Origin: a virus | Length of the DNA: 33,772 nucleotides | IMG/VR virus record: IMGVR_UViG_3300043772_001633 | Location: 1 to 33,772 of that record | Strand: one strand, 5' to 3' | In this document: in pieces, positions 8,236 to 15,532 of the stretch | How the letters are laid out: each line of letters begins with the position of its first letter | How positions within the stretch are numbered: position 1 is the first letter of the stretch | Notes under the pieces: model-generated | Database searches by the model: none | What the model saw: the letters and a program-made list of their open reading frames with translations, nothing else | What the model was told of the DNA's origin: nothing | Translations under genes and position numbers: made by a program

Positions 8236-8510
8236 TATTTTCCAATTTTAAATATATCTTTTATATTGAAATCGTTTAAATTGTGTGTTGTTTCAATTGT
8301 TTCTTTTGGTTTACCAAATAAATGTTCAGCTAAAAATATTTGCCCTCTTGTATGTTCGTAAAGAGTTTCAATAAATTTAATCTTTGCTTCCTCATCTGTT
8401 TCAACATTATGATAACCTTTGATAGCTTTCGTTATAAGTTCTGTCACTTTCTTTTCATCAGCAACAGGTTTACGACCTGCTCCTTCTCTTTTACCTCCTC
8501 TTTCTGCCAT
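8235..8510 (-). CDS. Putative terminase small subunit
   Basis: A 91-aa protein with the N-terminal GGKREGAGRKPV motif seen at the start of many phage small terminases, then a helical region and a basic C-terminus. TerS recognises the packaging site and loads the large subunit. The position just upstream of the membrane protein and terL supports this. It is shorter than many TerS proteins. Confidence 0.7.
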   Translation of the reverse strand: MAERGGKREGAGRKPVADEKKVTELITKAIKGYHNVETDEEAKIKFIETLYEHTRGQIFLAEHLFGKPKETIETTHNLNDFNIKDIFKIGK

Positions 8511-8525
8511 TTGATTTTTTTTTGT

Positions 8526-8723
8526 TTATTCAGTTTCTCTCATTTCTTTAGTAGTATATTCTAATTTTAACACAATTCTATCATTATTTAAATCAGTAAA
8601 GTTAACTTGCGTTTCGCTTAAATCTTCATTATCTAATTTGCCTGACTTAATATAAGTTATAAAATCCTCTAATACTTTAATAGAGTTTTCTTTAAACCTA
8701 TCTTTATCAATATTATTGTTCAT
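8526..8723 (-). CDS. Small hypothetical protein
   Basis: A 65-aa acidic protein (MNNNIDKDRFKENSIKVLED). The frame is open further upstream to 8750, but the ATG at 8723 overlaps the upstream stop by 11 nt, as elsewhere in this operon, and is the better start. It has helical then beta character and no membrane segment. It lies between a cysteine-containing protein and TerS. No function is recognised. Confidence 0.65.
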   Translation of the reverse strand: MNNNIDKDRFKENSIKVLEDFITYIKSGKLDNEDLSETQVNFTDLNNDRIVLKLEYTTKEMRETE

Positions 8724-9090
8724 TTGTTTGCACTTCATAAACACGTTCAATTTCTCTTATCATATCACGCCAACAAGAACCGCAAGAAGTTGTTTTAAAA
8801 TCAATGCTAAACACTTCCTTGTAAATAATCTTTAAACGTTCCTGTACTTTAATTGTAAGTTGTTCAGGTTTGTTTGGTAAGAAGTCAGTTAACCAAGTAA
8901 CGTTATCCTCTGAAATACAATTTGGCTGTCTATAACTCCAAAGTTTATTAAGTTCTTCTTTACGTTCATTACAACCGCAATCAATTCCTGTTACTTCTGA
9001 AATTTTATCTACGACTGCTTTTATACCTGTTGCTGTTGTTATTTGTTCTATTGTGTCGCCAAGTCCTTTAGCTTTTCTTCCTCTTGCCAT
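8713..9090 (-). CDS. Conserved cysteine-containing phage protein
   Basis: A 125-aa protein starting MARGRKAKGLGDTIEQIT. It contains a GIDCGCNERKEELNKL segment near residue 35 and TSCGSCWRD near 100. The pair of CxC / CxxC motifs could bind a metal. I recognise this as a recurrent protein near the terminase genes of Bacteroidetes phages, without known function. The context suggests a DNA packaging or late regulatory role, but this is not proven. Confidence 0.65.
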   Translation of the reverse strand: MARGRKAKGLGDTIEQITTATGIKAVVDKISEVTGIDCGCNERKEELNKLWSYRQPNCISEDNVTWLTDFLPNKPEQLTIKVQERLKIIYKEVFSIDFKTTSCGSCWRDMIREIERVYEVQTNEQ

Positions 9091-9097
9091 ATATTTT

Positions 9098-9253
9098 TTA
9101 GTTTAATTCAATTGGTATAATTAAATTTTCTTTAAAATTATAATTTTCAATTTTTGTCATAATTCCATTAGAATATTCACATTCGTAATACAAACGCCCT
9201 TGAGAATTATCTTGTATTAATTTTACTGATTTTAAATAATATTTATTTTCCAT
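9098..9253 (-). CDS. Small hypothetical protein
   Basis: A 51-aa protein beginning MENKYYLKSVKLIQDN, with alternating hydrophobic residues suggesting a small beta sheet. It lies directly downstream of the sigma-like gene (5-nt gap) and upstream of the cysteine-containing gene. No family is recognised. Confidence 0.6.
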   Translation of the reverse strand: MENKYYLKSVKLIQDNSQGRLYYECEYSNGIMTKIENYNFKENLIIPIELN

Positions 9254-9258
9254 ATTTT

Positions 9259-9801
9259 TTATTTTAAATTATTATAATCTTCTTGAAACAACTCTCTTAA
9301 TTTTTTCTTATGTGCTTTTAGTGAGTGAAATATACTTACAAAACTTATGCCAGTTTCTTTTGCTAATTTACGCATAGATATATCATTATCTCTATAAATT
9401 GTAAATAGCTTTTTATCGTACATATCCCAGCTATTTACTTCCGCTTCGCATTTTGTTCTGAACTTATACCATTCTATTTCATAATTCTCATCAAAGTCAT
9501 CTTCTATTGGTATGTCAATTTGTTGTTCTGTTACAAACATATTAGTTTTATCAGTAACATATATTTTTTTATTTAAAGATTCCTCATTGTATTTATTATA
9601 AAATTGTGATAAATATACTGATCTAATTACAATAAATAAATAACCTTTGTTTAGTTTACCATTTGTAAAGCATTTTTCTTCGCTTGAATATTGATGTAAT
9701 TTTAAATATGTTTCTGAAACTATATCCTCATAGTAAGAGCTGTCGAATATTTTTGCGTATTCAATAAGCTGTTTATGATGTTGAAATAGTTTCTCTAACA
9801 T
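9259..9801 (-). CDS. Sigma-70-like factor, probable late transcription regulator
   Basis: A 180-aa protein with the layout of a small sigma factor. A region-2-like segment lies at about 15-75 (YYEDIVSETYLKLHQY, then GYLFIVIRSVY). A region-4-like helix-turn-helix lies at about 125-172 (ISMRKLAKETGISFVSIFHS, followed by basic AHKKKLRELF). Such factors direct RNA polymerase to promoters. It is encoded ahead of the terminase and tail genes, so control of late genes is a reasonable inference. It is preceded by a TATATTTG box at 9885-9892 and a possible 18-codon leader. Confidence 0.75.
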   Translation of the reverse strand: MLEKLFQHHKQLIEYAKIFDSSYYEDIVSETYLKLHQYSSEEKCFTNGKLNKGYLFIVIRSVYLSQFYNKYNEESLNKKIYVTDKTNMFVTEQQIDIPIEDDFDENYEIEWYKFRTKCEAEVNSWDMYDKKLFTIYRDNDISMRKLAKETGISFVSIFHSLKAHKKKLRELFQEDYNNLK

Positions 9802-9804
9802 TTT

Positions 9805-9861
9805 TTAAAATAAATCAGGAATAGCCAAACCTGAATTAATAACTTTAAATATATAAGCCAT
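9805..9861 (-). CDS. Possible 18-aa leader peptide of the sigma-like gene
   Basis: An ATG at 9861 opens MAYIFKVINSGLAIPDLF and stops 3 nt before the sigma-like ATG. It lies between the promoter-like box and that gene. It could be a real small gene, a translational coupler or chance. Confidence 0.3.
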   Translation of the reverse strand: MAYIFKVINSGLAIPDLF

Positions 9862-9884
9862 TGTAAGAACGTTGCTATTTTTAA

Positions 9885-9892
9885 CAAATATA
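9885..9892 (-). promoter_or_regulatory. Promoter -7 element (TATATTTG) for sigma-like operon
   Basis: Matches TAnnTTTG on the minus strand in the gap between the 86-aa gene and the sigma-like gene. No TTG is seen 21 nt upstream, so the -33 part is weak. Confidence 0.55.
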
Positions 9893-9902
9893 GTAATTTA
9901 TT

Positions 9903-10163
9903 TTAAACTATCACTTTTTCAAAGTTAACAAAATTATCAACATAATCAATTTCAATATTAAAACCCTCTTGCAAATGTGATTTGTCTGTGTATCGATATT
10001 CTAAAACCCAATGCCAATGCTCGCTTTTATCAACCCATTTTGATGGTTTGCGTGTTTCTTTTACTACTCCGATTAATCTGAACGGTCTACCTGTGTCACC
10101 AACTTGTAAACGTAAATCGGTATAAATTTCTTTTCCTTTAGGAAGTTTTAAAATCACATTCAT
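9903..10163 (-). CDS. Hypothetical protein of the replication module
   Basis: An 86-aa protein starting MNVILKLPKGKEIYTDLR, with several Trp and His residues (KSEHWHWVLEYRY). It is probably a small beta-rich fold. It overlaps the VRR-NUC gene by 26 nt and ends the replication operon before the sigma promoter. No function is recognised. Confidence 0.6.
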   Translation of the reverse strand: MNVILKLPKGKEIYTDLRLQVGDTGRPFRLIGVVKETRKPSKWVDKSEHWHWVLEYRYTDKSHLQEGFNIEIDYVDNFVNFEKVIV

Positions 10164-10398
10164 AGTCTTGCCATATTTTAACGTTTAAACCTTTTGCTAT
10201 CATTTCTTCAATTCTATACTTTTGTATTTGTGATAAAACTCCCTTTGGTTGTTTGACTTCTATAAAAGTAGCTACATTATTTTTATCAACCGCTAATAAA
10301 TCCATAATACCATTTTTATTAGTACGAATTAATTTAAGAACGAAGTAACCTTCTGCCTCTAACTTCTTTATTATTTTGTGTTGTATCTTTGATTCCAT
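10138..10398 (-). CDS. VRR-NUC-type nuclease
   Basis: An 86-aa stand-alone PD-(D/E)XK nuclease of VRR-NUC type. The catalytic pattern is visible: D33 in NGIMDLLAVD, then E47 and K49 in FIEVKQPKG. The N-terminal helix MESKIQHKIIKKLEAEG is typical of the family. Stand-alone VRR-NUCs of phages cut structured DNA such as Holliday junctions. The gene overlaps the end of the upstream helicase by 65 nt in another frame, which is long for this genome. Confidence 0.8.
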   Translation of the reverse strand: MESKIQHKIIKKLEAEGYFVLKLIRTNKNGIMDLLAVDKNNVATFIEVKQPKGVLSQIQKYRIEEMIAKGLNVKIWQDYECDFKTS

Positions 10399-11617
10399 AT
10401 TGCTTTTTAAAAATTGAGTTGGTATAATCTAATTTTTTTGAAACTGCATTATAAATATTTTGTTCTATTCCATCTTTTGAGAATATCCAAAATACATTGT
10501 TTACAAGCCTATCTTTTGTGGTCAATCTGTCTTTACTTTGAAAGTAACTAACTGCACTGAATTGTATGTTAAGCATAATTAAAGCGTCGGCTTTCGCTAA
10601 ACTAATACCTTCACGCCCTGAAACTATTTGAAGTGCTATCCATTTATCAGTTGTATTAAATTCATCTAAATCCGTTGTCAATTTATTGCCAAACGTTTGT
10701 TTTAACATATCAAGTTCAGCAACAAAGTTATAAAAAATAGCTATCTTATTATATTTAAATTTTTCTTTAATAAATAACGCCTTTGAATTATCTATTATTT
10801 GAGTTGTGCCATCCTCATATTTTATAGTTCCGCTACAAAGTTGATGTATCTTTTGTTGCAACTTAACAGCTGTATCTGCTACAATTGTTTTACCACTTAT
10901 TGAAGAAGTTACAACTAAATCCTTTTTTAACTTATCAATTATTTTATAAATTATAGGTTGCATTTCAACTTCTAAAACCATTTCGTTAACGTTGGATGTA
11001 AACCCAGCTTCTGCTTGAGTATAGGTTAAAATATAATATCTACATAAGTGCCAAAAATCTTTTTTCTTTGCGTCGCTATAATCGTTGACAGTTGCATATC
11101 CTAAACGTTTTTGAGTTATGTTTACATATTCATTCGCCCATTTATAAAAGTTCTTAAAATCATTAAACGGATGATGATTTGAAAGCGTAAACAAATGATA
11201 GAATTGTGAGTAGCTTTCAGGAGTTGGAGTTCCTGAAAGCATTATCATAGGTATATTTCCGAAACGTTGTTTAATATCTTTGTAATATTTCGAAGGCTTC
11301 GGATATGAAGTATAACCGTGAACCTCATCTATTATAACCACATCAAAATCATTTGATTCTATTACGTGTAATGATTCACGATTTACAATTGTTATATCAT
11401 ATTTAAACTTAAAATTTTCGTAGTCTTTTTCAATAGATGAAAACGCTTTCTTTTTAGTAATAAATAAAACTCTATTTGCATTAACATTTTTACAAATTTG
11501 TAAAGCTGTTAAAGTCTTTCCAGTTCTCACTTCCATAAACAAAGCTACTAACTTTTTACGTTCTAAAATTTCAGATGCTTCATTTGAAATTTTAATTTGA
11601 TAATCTCTTAATTCCAT
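10334..11617 (-). CDS. SNF2/DEAD-like helicase (427 aa)
   Basis: A superfamily 2 ATPase. Motif I is MEVRTGKT at 28-35, motif II DEVH at 98-101, motif III LSGTPTPES near 145, and a C-terminal helicase half with SGREGISLAKAD and QSKDRLTTKDR (a likely arginine finger). It probably acts in replication, recombination or remodelling of DNA-bound proteins. It starts 1 nt after the primase-helicase stop and is in one operon with it. Its last residues (GRRLLRS) overlap the nuclease gene. Confidence 0.82.
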   Translation of the reverse strand: MELRDYQIKISNEASEILERKKLVALFMEVRTGKTLTALQICKNVNANRVLFITKKKAFSSIEKDYENFKFKYDITIVNRESLHVIESNDFDVVIIDEVHGYTSYPKPSKYYKDIKQRFGNIPMIMLSGTPTPESYSQFYHLFTLSNHHPFNDFKNFYKWANEYVNITQKRLGYATVNDYSDAKKKDFWHLCRYYILTYTQAEAGFTSNVNEMVLEVEMQPIIYKIIDKLKKDLVVTSSISGKTIVADTAVKLQQKIHQLCSGTIKYEDGTTQIIDNSKALFIKEKFKYNKIAIFYNFVAELDMLKQTFGNKLTTDLDEFNTTDKWIALQIVSGREGISLAKADALIMLNIQFSAVSYFQSKDRLTTKDRLVNNVFWIFSKDGIEQNIYNAVSKKLDYTNSIFKKQYGIKDTTQNNKEVRGRRLLRS

Positions 11618-11618
11618 A

Positions 11619-13940
11619 TTAAAACATTATATCGTTATCATCTTCAACTTCTGTACCTAACATAAACCAACGCATACCATTAGTATTTCCTTCAGTATAT
11701 TCCATCTTTTTAAAAGTGGCAAACTTATTAACCCAAATGTTAAATTTCTTTCTTGTTAGCCATTTTTTAAAATCTTGATATTCTTCAGTAAATTTTACAA
11801 AGTATTGTGTTTTATCATTTCTAATACCTATTGGAAAATTATCTTTATCATTTATCCATTCGTAAAATTCCATACAAGTTTCTGCAATAAATTTACGCAT
11901 CTTTAAGTTTTTAGCATTTTGAATAACTAAACCGCTTTTTAAATATACTTGTAAACAATAAACCATATAATTATCAAACTTTTGAAACTCTAATATTTCC
12001 CAATCATCAAATAATTGTTTCCCAAATTCATCATAAGGAGTTAAGTTTTTTCCATAATATTGAGCAATTTCTAACTCAAATCTTCTTCTATCGTGTGAAT
12101 TGCCTTCCCCTTTAATCGCATAATTTGTACTAATAACCATCTTTGGACTTTCCTCAACTTTTAATCGAATAGCGTCTTTATTTTTACGCTCTAAAGTCAT
12201 CCCTTCAGTAACTAAACTAAACTTACTTTCAAAATCAAAATTCTTTTTAACATCATCAAAAACCAAAACTTGTGTTTCTGGACTTACTGTTTGATACGGA
12301 AAAGATTTTTTATCATCAAATGTTTTACCATCTAAAATTGACACCCTTCTTATTTGTCTTAAACCCTGAACAAACAAACCTTTTCCTGTTCCGCCTTCAG
12401 GATTTTCAGATATAACCTCATCATTTAAAATAACAGCTTTGTTATTCATTTTATTTTTATATGTAGATAAAAGATAACCAATAACGCTTTCAATTGATAA
12501 AGGTTCTCCTGAAGATATATTATTTATAAAAGTTTTATACTCATTATTAAAATCTTCTAAACTTTCCCAATCTCTTGGTATTATTTGAGAATCCCAAACA
12601 TACCCATTAACATCTATATAATCTATTAATTTAATTTGATGCTTGTTTACTTCTAATATACCATTTTTAAAAGCTAAATATGAAGTAGTTTTAGTATCTT
12701 TTAACATCATCAATTCAACTGTTTCAATCATTGCTAAAAGATTTTCAGAAAATAAATTTTGATAACCAGCACAATATTTCCAAACGTCAATTTGTTGTCT
12801 TTGTATTAAATAATCTAAAACAAAATCCTTTATCTTTTCTATTGAAGTTTCAACAACTTTATTTGATTGAATATAAAGCCAAGTCGGTTTTTGAGAACCA
12901 TCAGGAAAATATTTTTTAAATCCGTTGCGTTCCAAAAATAATTTATATTTTAAAAGGTCGATTTGAATTTTATTTTTTTCGTTTAAAAACCAAAAATCTT
13001 CGTGTTCTAATTCTTCCTTTATTTCGTTATAAACATCCTCCTCAATGTTATGCTTTTTTAATACTTCTTTTTTACCTTTCTTTAAATCAGATTTTATAGA
13101 ATCAATTTTATTAAAATCTTCAAAATACTTAATATCAAAGTTTCTTTTTTTATACGCACTTTTAATTGTTGTTGTAGCTTCCTTTTCTGAAAAGTCACCA
13201 ATAACAACATTATTTAAAATATAACCTTCTGCGGTTGTTTGGCTAATACCATATTCACAAAAAGCACCAGCTAAATCAAATATAAAAGAGTTACGTTCTC
13301 CTTCTCTAAAATCTTTTTTCCAATTCCATAACATTATTTTTGATATTATTTTATCTTCATCAGTAATTGGAACAAGTGGAACTCTATCAGAAATATTAAA
13401 CCCTTCATCTTTTAAAATAGGTTCAAATAATTCTGCTTCAAAATTTACATAAATTTCAGGATCATAACTTTCAAAACATACCCTATCTATATTTGAGTTA
13501 ACAATATCAAAATAATCATATTCAAATTGATTTTGAAACTCTTTAAATACTTTTGGATGTGTTTCTTTGTTTAATTCATTTGATACCCTTATAACCCCTT
13601 TTACTCCATTTCCTGAAGGAGATATAAAAAGAAGTATAAAATGTTTATTCTGTTTTAATAATTCCAAATGATTAAACATAGCTTCTTCATTTGGATATTT
13701 ATCAAAATCCATAATCATTAAACCTGAATGTTCTTTTAATGAATTTGAATTACGCTCATTAAAAATTCCTGAAAATAAAATACAAGGTAATTTGTTTTTG
13801 TTTTCCTTATTACCATTTCTAATACTTTCAACAAGTTCTTTTGAAGCACCCTGTTTAATTCTTTTAATAATCTTTTCAATTGGAACGTGAAAAGGAACGT
13901 CTTTAGACTTATACAAGTCTTTAAATACTGATACTATCAT
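11619..13940 (-). CDS. Primase-helicase: VirE-N/BT4734 domain plus D5/VapE-like ATPase
   Basis: A 773-aa replication protein. The N-terminal ~190 residues look like the BT4734/VirE-N domain, with SGLMIMDFDKYP near 71 and SPSGNGVKGVIRV near 106, which fits an AEP-related fold. A PriCT-like segment follows (EGERNSFIFDLAGAF near 216). The C-terminal half is a D5/VapE-like helicase with Walker A PEGGTGKG near 512 and Walker B VLVFDDV near 557. It likely primes and unwinds phage DNA. Transcription appears to come from the promoter at 14052-14059 and must pass a terminator-like hairpin ending 8 nt before the ATG. Confidence 0.85.
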   Translation of the reverse strand: MIVSVFKDLYKSKDVPFHVPIEKIIKRIKQGASKELVESIRNGNKENKNKLPCILFSGIFNERNSNSLKEHSGLMIMDFDKYPNEEAMFNHLELLKQNKHFILLFISPSGNGVKGVIRVSNELNKETHPKVFKEFQNQFEYDYFDIVNSNIDRVCFESYDPEIYVNFEAELFEPILKDEGFNISDRVPLVPITDEDKIISKIMLWNWKKDFREGERNSFIFDLAGAFCEYGISQTTAEGYILNNVVIGDFSEKEATTTIKSAYKKRNFDIKYFEDFNKIDSIKSDLKKGKKEVLKKHNIEEDVYNEIKEELEHEDFWFLNEKNKIQIDLLKYKLFLERNGFKKYFPDGSQKPTWLYIQSNKVVETSIEKIKDFVLDYLIQRQQIDVWKYCAGYQNLFSENLLAMIETVELMMLKDTKTTSYLAFKNGILEVNKHQIKLIDYIDVNGYVWDSQIIPRDWESLEDFNNEYKTFINNISSGEPLSIESVIGYLLSTYKNKMNNKAVILNDEVISENPEGGTGKGLFVQGLRQIRRVSILDGKTFDDKKSFPYQTVSPETQVLVFDDVKKNFDFESKFSLVTEGMTLERKNKDAIRLKVEESPKMVISTNYAIKGEGNSHDRRRFELEIAQYYGKNLTPYDEFGKQLFDDWEILEFQKFDNYMVYCLQVYLKSGLVIQNAKNLKMRKFIAETCMEFYEWINDKDNFPIGIRNDKTQYFVKFTEEYQDFKKWLTRKKFNIWVNKFATFKKMEYTEGNTNGMRWFMLGTEVEDDNDIMF

Positions 13941-13947
13941 ATAATTT

Positions 13948-13995
13948 AAAAAAAGAGAAAACCCACTAAAGGCTCAACTCTTTAATGGGTTTCTC
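13948..13995 (-). terminator. Intrinsic terminator at the primase start
   Basis: Stem GAGAAACCC-ATTAAAG with CTTTAGTGGGTTTTCTC (one bulge, one mismatch), loop AGTTGAGC, then TTTTTTT. The T-run ends 7 nt before the primase-helicase ATG, so it would block expression unless bypassed. Confidence 0.7.
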
Positions 13996-14050
13996 GGTTA
14001 CGTTAAATTTTTAACGTTAAACTTTCGATGTAGGTTGAGCGTCTACAAAT
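13948..14050 (-). ncRNA. Structured leader or small RNA with possible kissing loop and terminator
   Basis: Read on the minus strand. Hairpin 1 is TGTAG / CTACA (14047-14043 / 14033-14029) with a 9-nt loop containing GCTCAAC. Hairpin 2 is ACGTTAAA / TTTAACGT (14017-14010 / 14007-14000). Hairpin 3 is a 15-bp stem (13995-13980 with 13971-13955, one bulge and one mismatch) with loop AGTTGAGC, followed by seven T's. The loops of hairpins 1 and 3 are complementary over 7 bases. A -7 box lies just upstream. It is either an attenuator of the primase operon or a separate ~100-nt RNA. Confidence 0.6.
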
Positions 14051-14051
14051 G

Positions 14052-14083
14052 CAAATATAAAAATAATTTTAATATAAAATCAA
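14052..14083 (-). promoter_or_regulatory. Promoter for leader RNA / primase operon
   Basis: On the minus strand TTG (14083-14081), a 21-nt spacer, then TATATTTG (14059-14052). Both parts fit the Bacteroidetes -33/-7 consensus. The same 21-nt spacing recurs before the gene starting at 15477. Confidence 0.65.
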
Positions 14084-14210
14084 AATTAAAAAAAAATAAT
14101 TTCGCAACACATTTTTACTTTTTTTTACCCAAAAGTACCCCCCCCTATACTTTTTTATTTTTATCTATAAAGGGTATATAGAAAAGGGTTAAAATGTGTT
14201 GCGTAACAAT
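14084..14210. other. Non-coding palindromic region, candidate replication origin
   Basis: Arms CGCAACACATTTT (14103-14115) and AAAATGTGTTGCG (14191-14203) form a perfect 13-bp inverted repeat around 75 nt. The spacer holds a run of eight or nine C's (14138-14145 area), short inner complements (TATAC / GTATA) and T-tracts. The region lies after one operon's terminator and before the next promoter, between the ssDNA-binding-like and primase-helicase genes, so a DNA-level role such as an origin is plausible. No coding is seen. Confidence 0.4.
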
Positions 14211-14238
14211 AAAAAAACCACTCCGTTAAGAGTGGTTT
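14211..14238 (-). terminator. Terminator after ssDNA-binding-like gene
   Basis: Minus-strand stem AAACCACTC / GAGTGGTTT with loop TTAACG, running into a T-rich tract. A second hairpin (GTTTGTTG / CAACAAAC at 14241-14248 and 14261-14268) lies between it and the stop codon. Confidence 0.8.
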
Positions 14239-14278
14239 AAGTTTGTTGGAACATCACTAACAACAAACTGATAATATT

Positions 14279-14950
14279 TTAAAATTTTAAATCATCTATT
14301 ATTTCAGCATCTACTTCTATATCTTCAATAACTGGTTCCGCTTTTGCTAAATACGTTTTTAAATAAGCTTCTAACGTATTAAAACATTCATCAGCTTGCT
14401 CTGCTTCGCTTTCAGAAAGTGAGCGCTCAAACTTAAATTCAGGCATTGAAAATTTAACAGCTCCTTTTTTACCGTCTTTTGTAGATTCAACAACAACCCA
14501 CTCATCTGGTAAACGTGAACGTGTTTTTTGAGTAAACAACCCCCACTCTTGAACTGCTGAACCTTTTAATTGTAGATTTGCGAGTGTTCCATCTTCTAAC
14601 ATTACGTAAATAGATTTTACATAGTGACCACCTGCTGCAACAACTTTTTCTTTAATGTCTTTGTAAAGTCCTTTTGCAATTTCGTTACCTTTGAAAGGTT
14701 TAACAGTCATTACTTCTTTAGATATAAATTTCACTTCGTTTGAAAAAATACCGCTTGAAGTTGCGTCATTCCATCCTTTGATTGCGTGCAGTTCGTCAAG
14801 GACTAAAAATTTAAAAGGTAAAGGGATTTGTGCTTTTGCTTGAGCTTCTTTGTCATAAAACTCAAAACATTTGTCATTTGATTTCCAGTCAAAGAATTTA
14901 GTAGCTGGATTTGATTGTGGCTGATTGAAAGCCTGTCTGCGATTACTCAT
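14279..14950 (-). CDS. Putative ssDNA-binding protein
   Basis: A 223-aa protein with a beta-rich core (PLPFKFLVLDELHAIKGWND, later GGHYVKSIYVMLEDG and LQLKGSAVQEWGLF) and an acidic C-terminal tail ending DAEIIDDLKF. An acidic tail with a terminal aromatic is characteristic of single-stranded DNA-binding proteins. The gene sits in the replication module and resembles SSB-like proteins of Bacteroidetes phages. It probably protects ssDNA and recruits partners through the tail. The leader contains a pseudoknot at 14968-14999, which suggests translational self-control. The assignment is from composition and context, not a clear OB-fold motif. Confidence 0.6.
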   Translation of the reverse strand: MSNRRQAFNQPQSNPATKFFDWKSNDKCFEFYDKEAQAKAQIPLPFKFLVLDELHAIKGWNDATSSGIFSNEVKFISKEVMTVKPFKGNEIAKGLYKDIKEKVVAAGGHYVKSIYVMLEDGTLANLQLKGSAVQEWGLFTQKTRSRLPDEWVVVESTKDGKKGAVKFSMPEFKFERSLSESEAEQADECFNTLEAYLKTYLAKAEPVIEDIEVDAEIIDDLKF

Positions 14951-14967
14951 AATATTTATTTATTTAT

Positions 14968-14999
14968 GGTTAGAAATTACGATGCCCTAACCTTGCATC
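14968..14999 (-). promoter_or_regulatory. H-type pseudoknot in leader of ssDNA-binding-like gene
   Basis: Minus strand 5' to 3': GATGC (14999-14995), GGTTAG overlapping the gap (14992-14987 reads GGTTAG), GCATC (14985-14981), CTAACC (14973-14968). The first pairs with the third and the second with the fourth, crossing each other. It is followed by an unstructured A/T-rich stretch up to the ATG at 14950. Confidence 0.6.
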
Positions 15000-15027
15000 T
15001 GTTAATTATGAATTGCTAATATACAAA

Positions 15028-15477
15028 TTAAAACGATATACTCAAAGAACTTTTACGAATATTCTCACTAACTTTCGGCACTTCGCAACCCTCACTATCA
15101 TAAATAGTTTCATTTGACTTTTGAGCTACTTTTAAAAGCATTTCTCTATCGGTCAAGGCTTGTTTAAGTTGTTGCCAATTCTCATCTTCTGAATAATTAG
15201 GAGTGCTTCCACCACTTCGGTAAGTTCCTTTGATCCCGAATGCTTCGAAGTTTTCCGCTGGTAAACTATTTTTAAGTTCATCAGTAACAATTGATAAAAC
15301 CTCGTTTACTCTTACTGCTTGTGCGAATAGTTCCATTTTATCCATTTCACCACTATCTAATAAGTTAGTAGTGAATTTCTTTGCAGAAAGTTGTAATTCT
15401 TTTTTGCTTGGTAAGAAGTTATTAGTGTTTACTTCCTGTTCTTGCATTAGCATTAATAAATTTTTTGTTGCTCCCAT
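15028..15477 (-). CDS. Conserved phage protein of replication module
   Basis: A 149-aa protein starting MGATKNLLMLMQEQEVNTNN. The middle is helical and a conserved-looking end reads ETIYDSEGCEVPKVSENI then KSSLSISF. I recognise the type as a recurrent neighbour of the ssDNA-binding-like gene in Bacteroidetes phages; the function is unknown. It has its own promoter-like sequence (15501-15532) and is probably co-transcribed with the next gene, 77 nt away. Confidence 0.6.
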   Translation of the reverse strand: MGATKNLLMLMQEQEVNTNNFLPSKKELQLSAKKFTTNLLDSGEMDKMELFAQAVRVNEVLSIVTDELKNSLPAENFEAFGIKGTYRSGGSTPNYSEDENWQQLKQALTDREMLLKVAQKSNETIYDSEGCEVPKVSENIRKSSLSISF

Positions 15478-15500
15478 AATTTTAAAGTTTTAAATTTTGT

Positions 15501-15532
15501 CAAAGATATAAAATATTTTTTTATTAATTCAA
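15501..15532 (-). promoter_or_regulatory. Promoter for 149-aa protein / SSB-like operon
   Basis: Minus strand TTG (15532-15530), 21-nt spacer, TATCTTTG (15508-15501), which fits TAnnTTTG. It lies 23 nt before the ATG at 15477. Confidence 0.6.
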
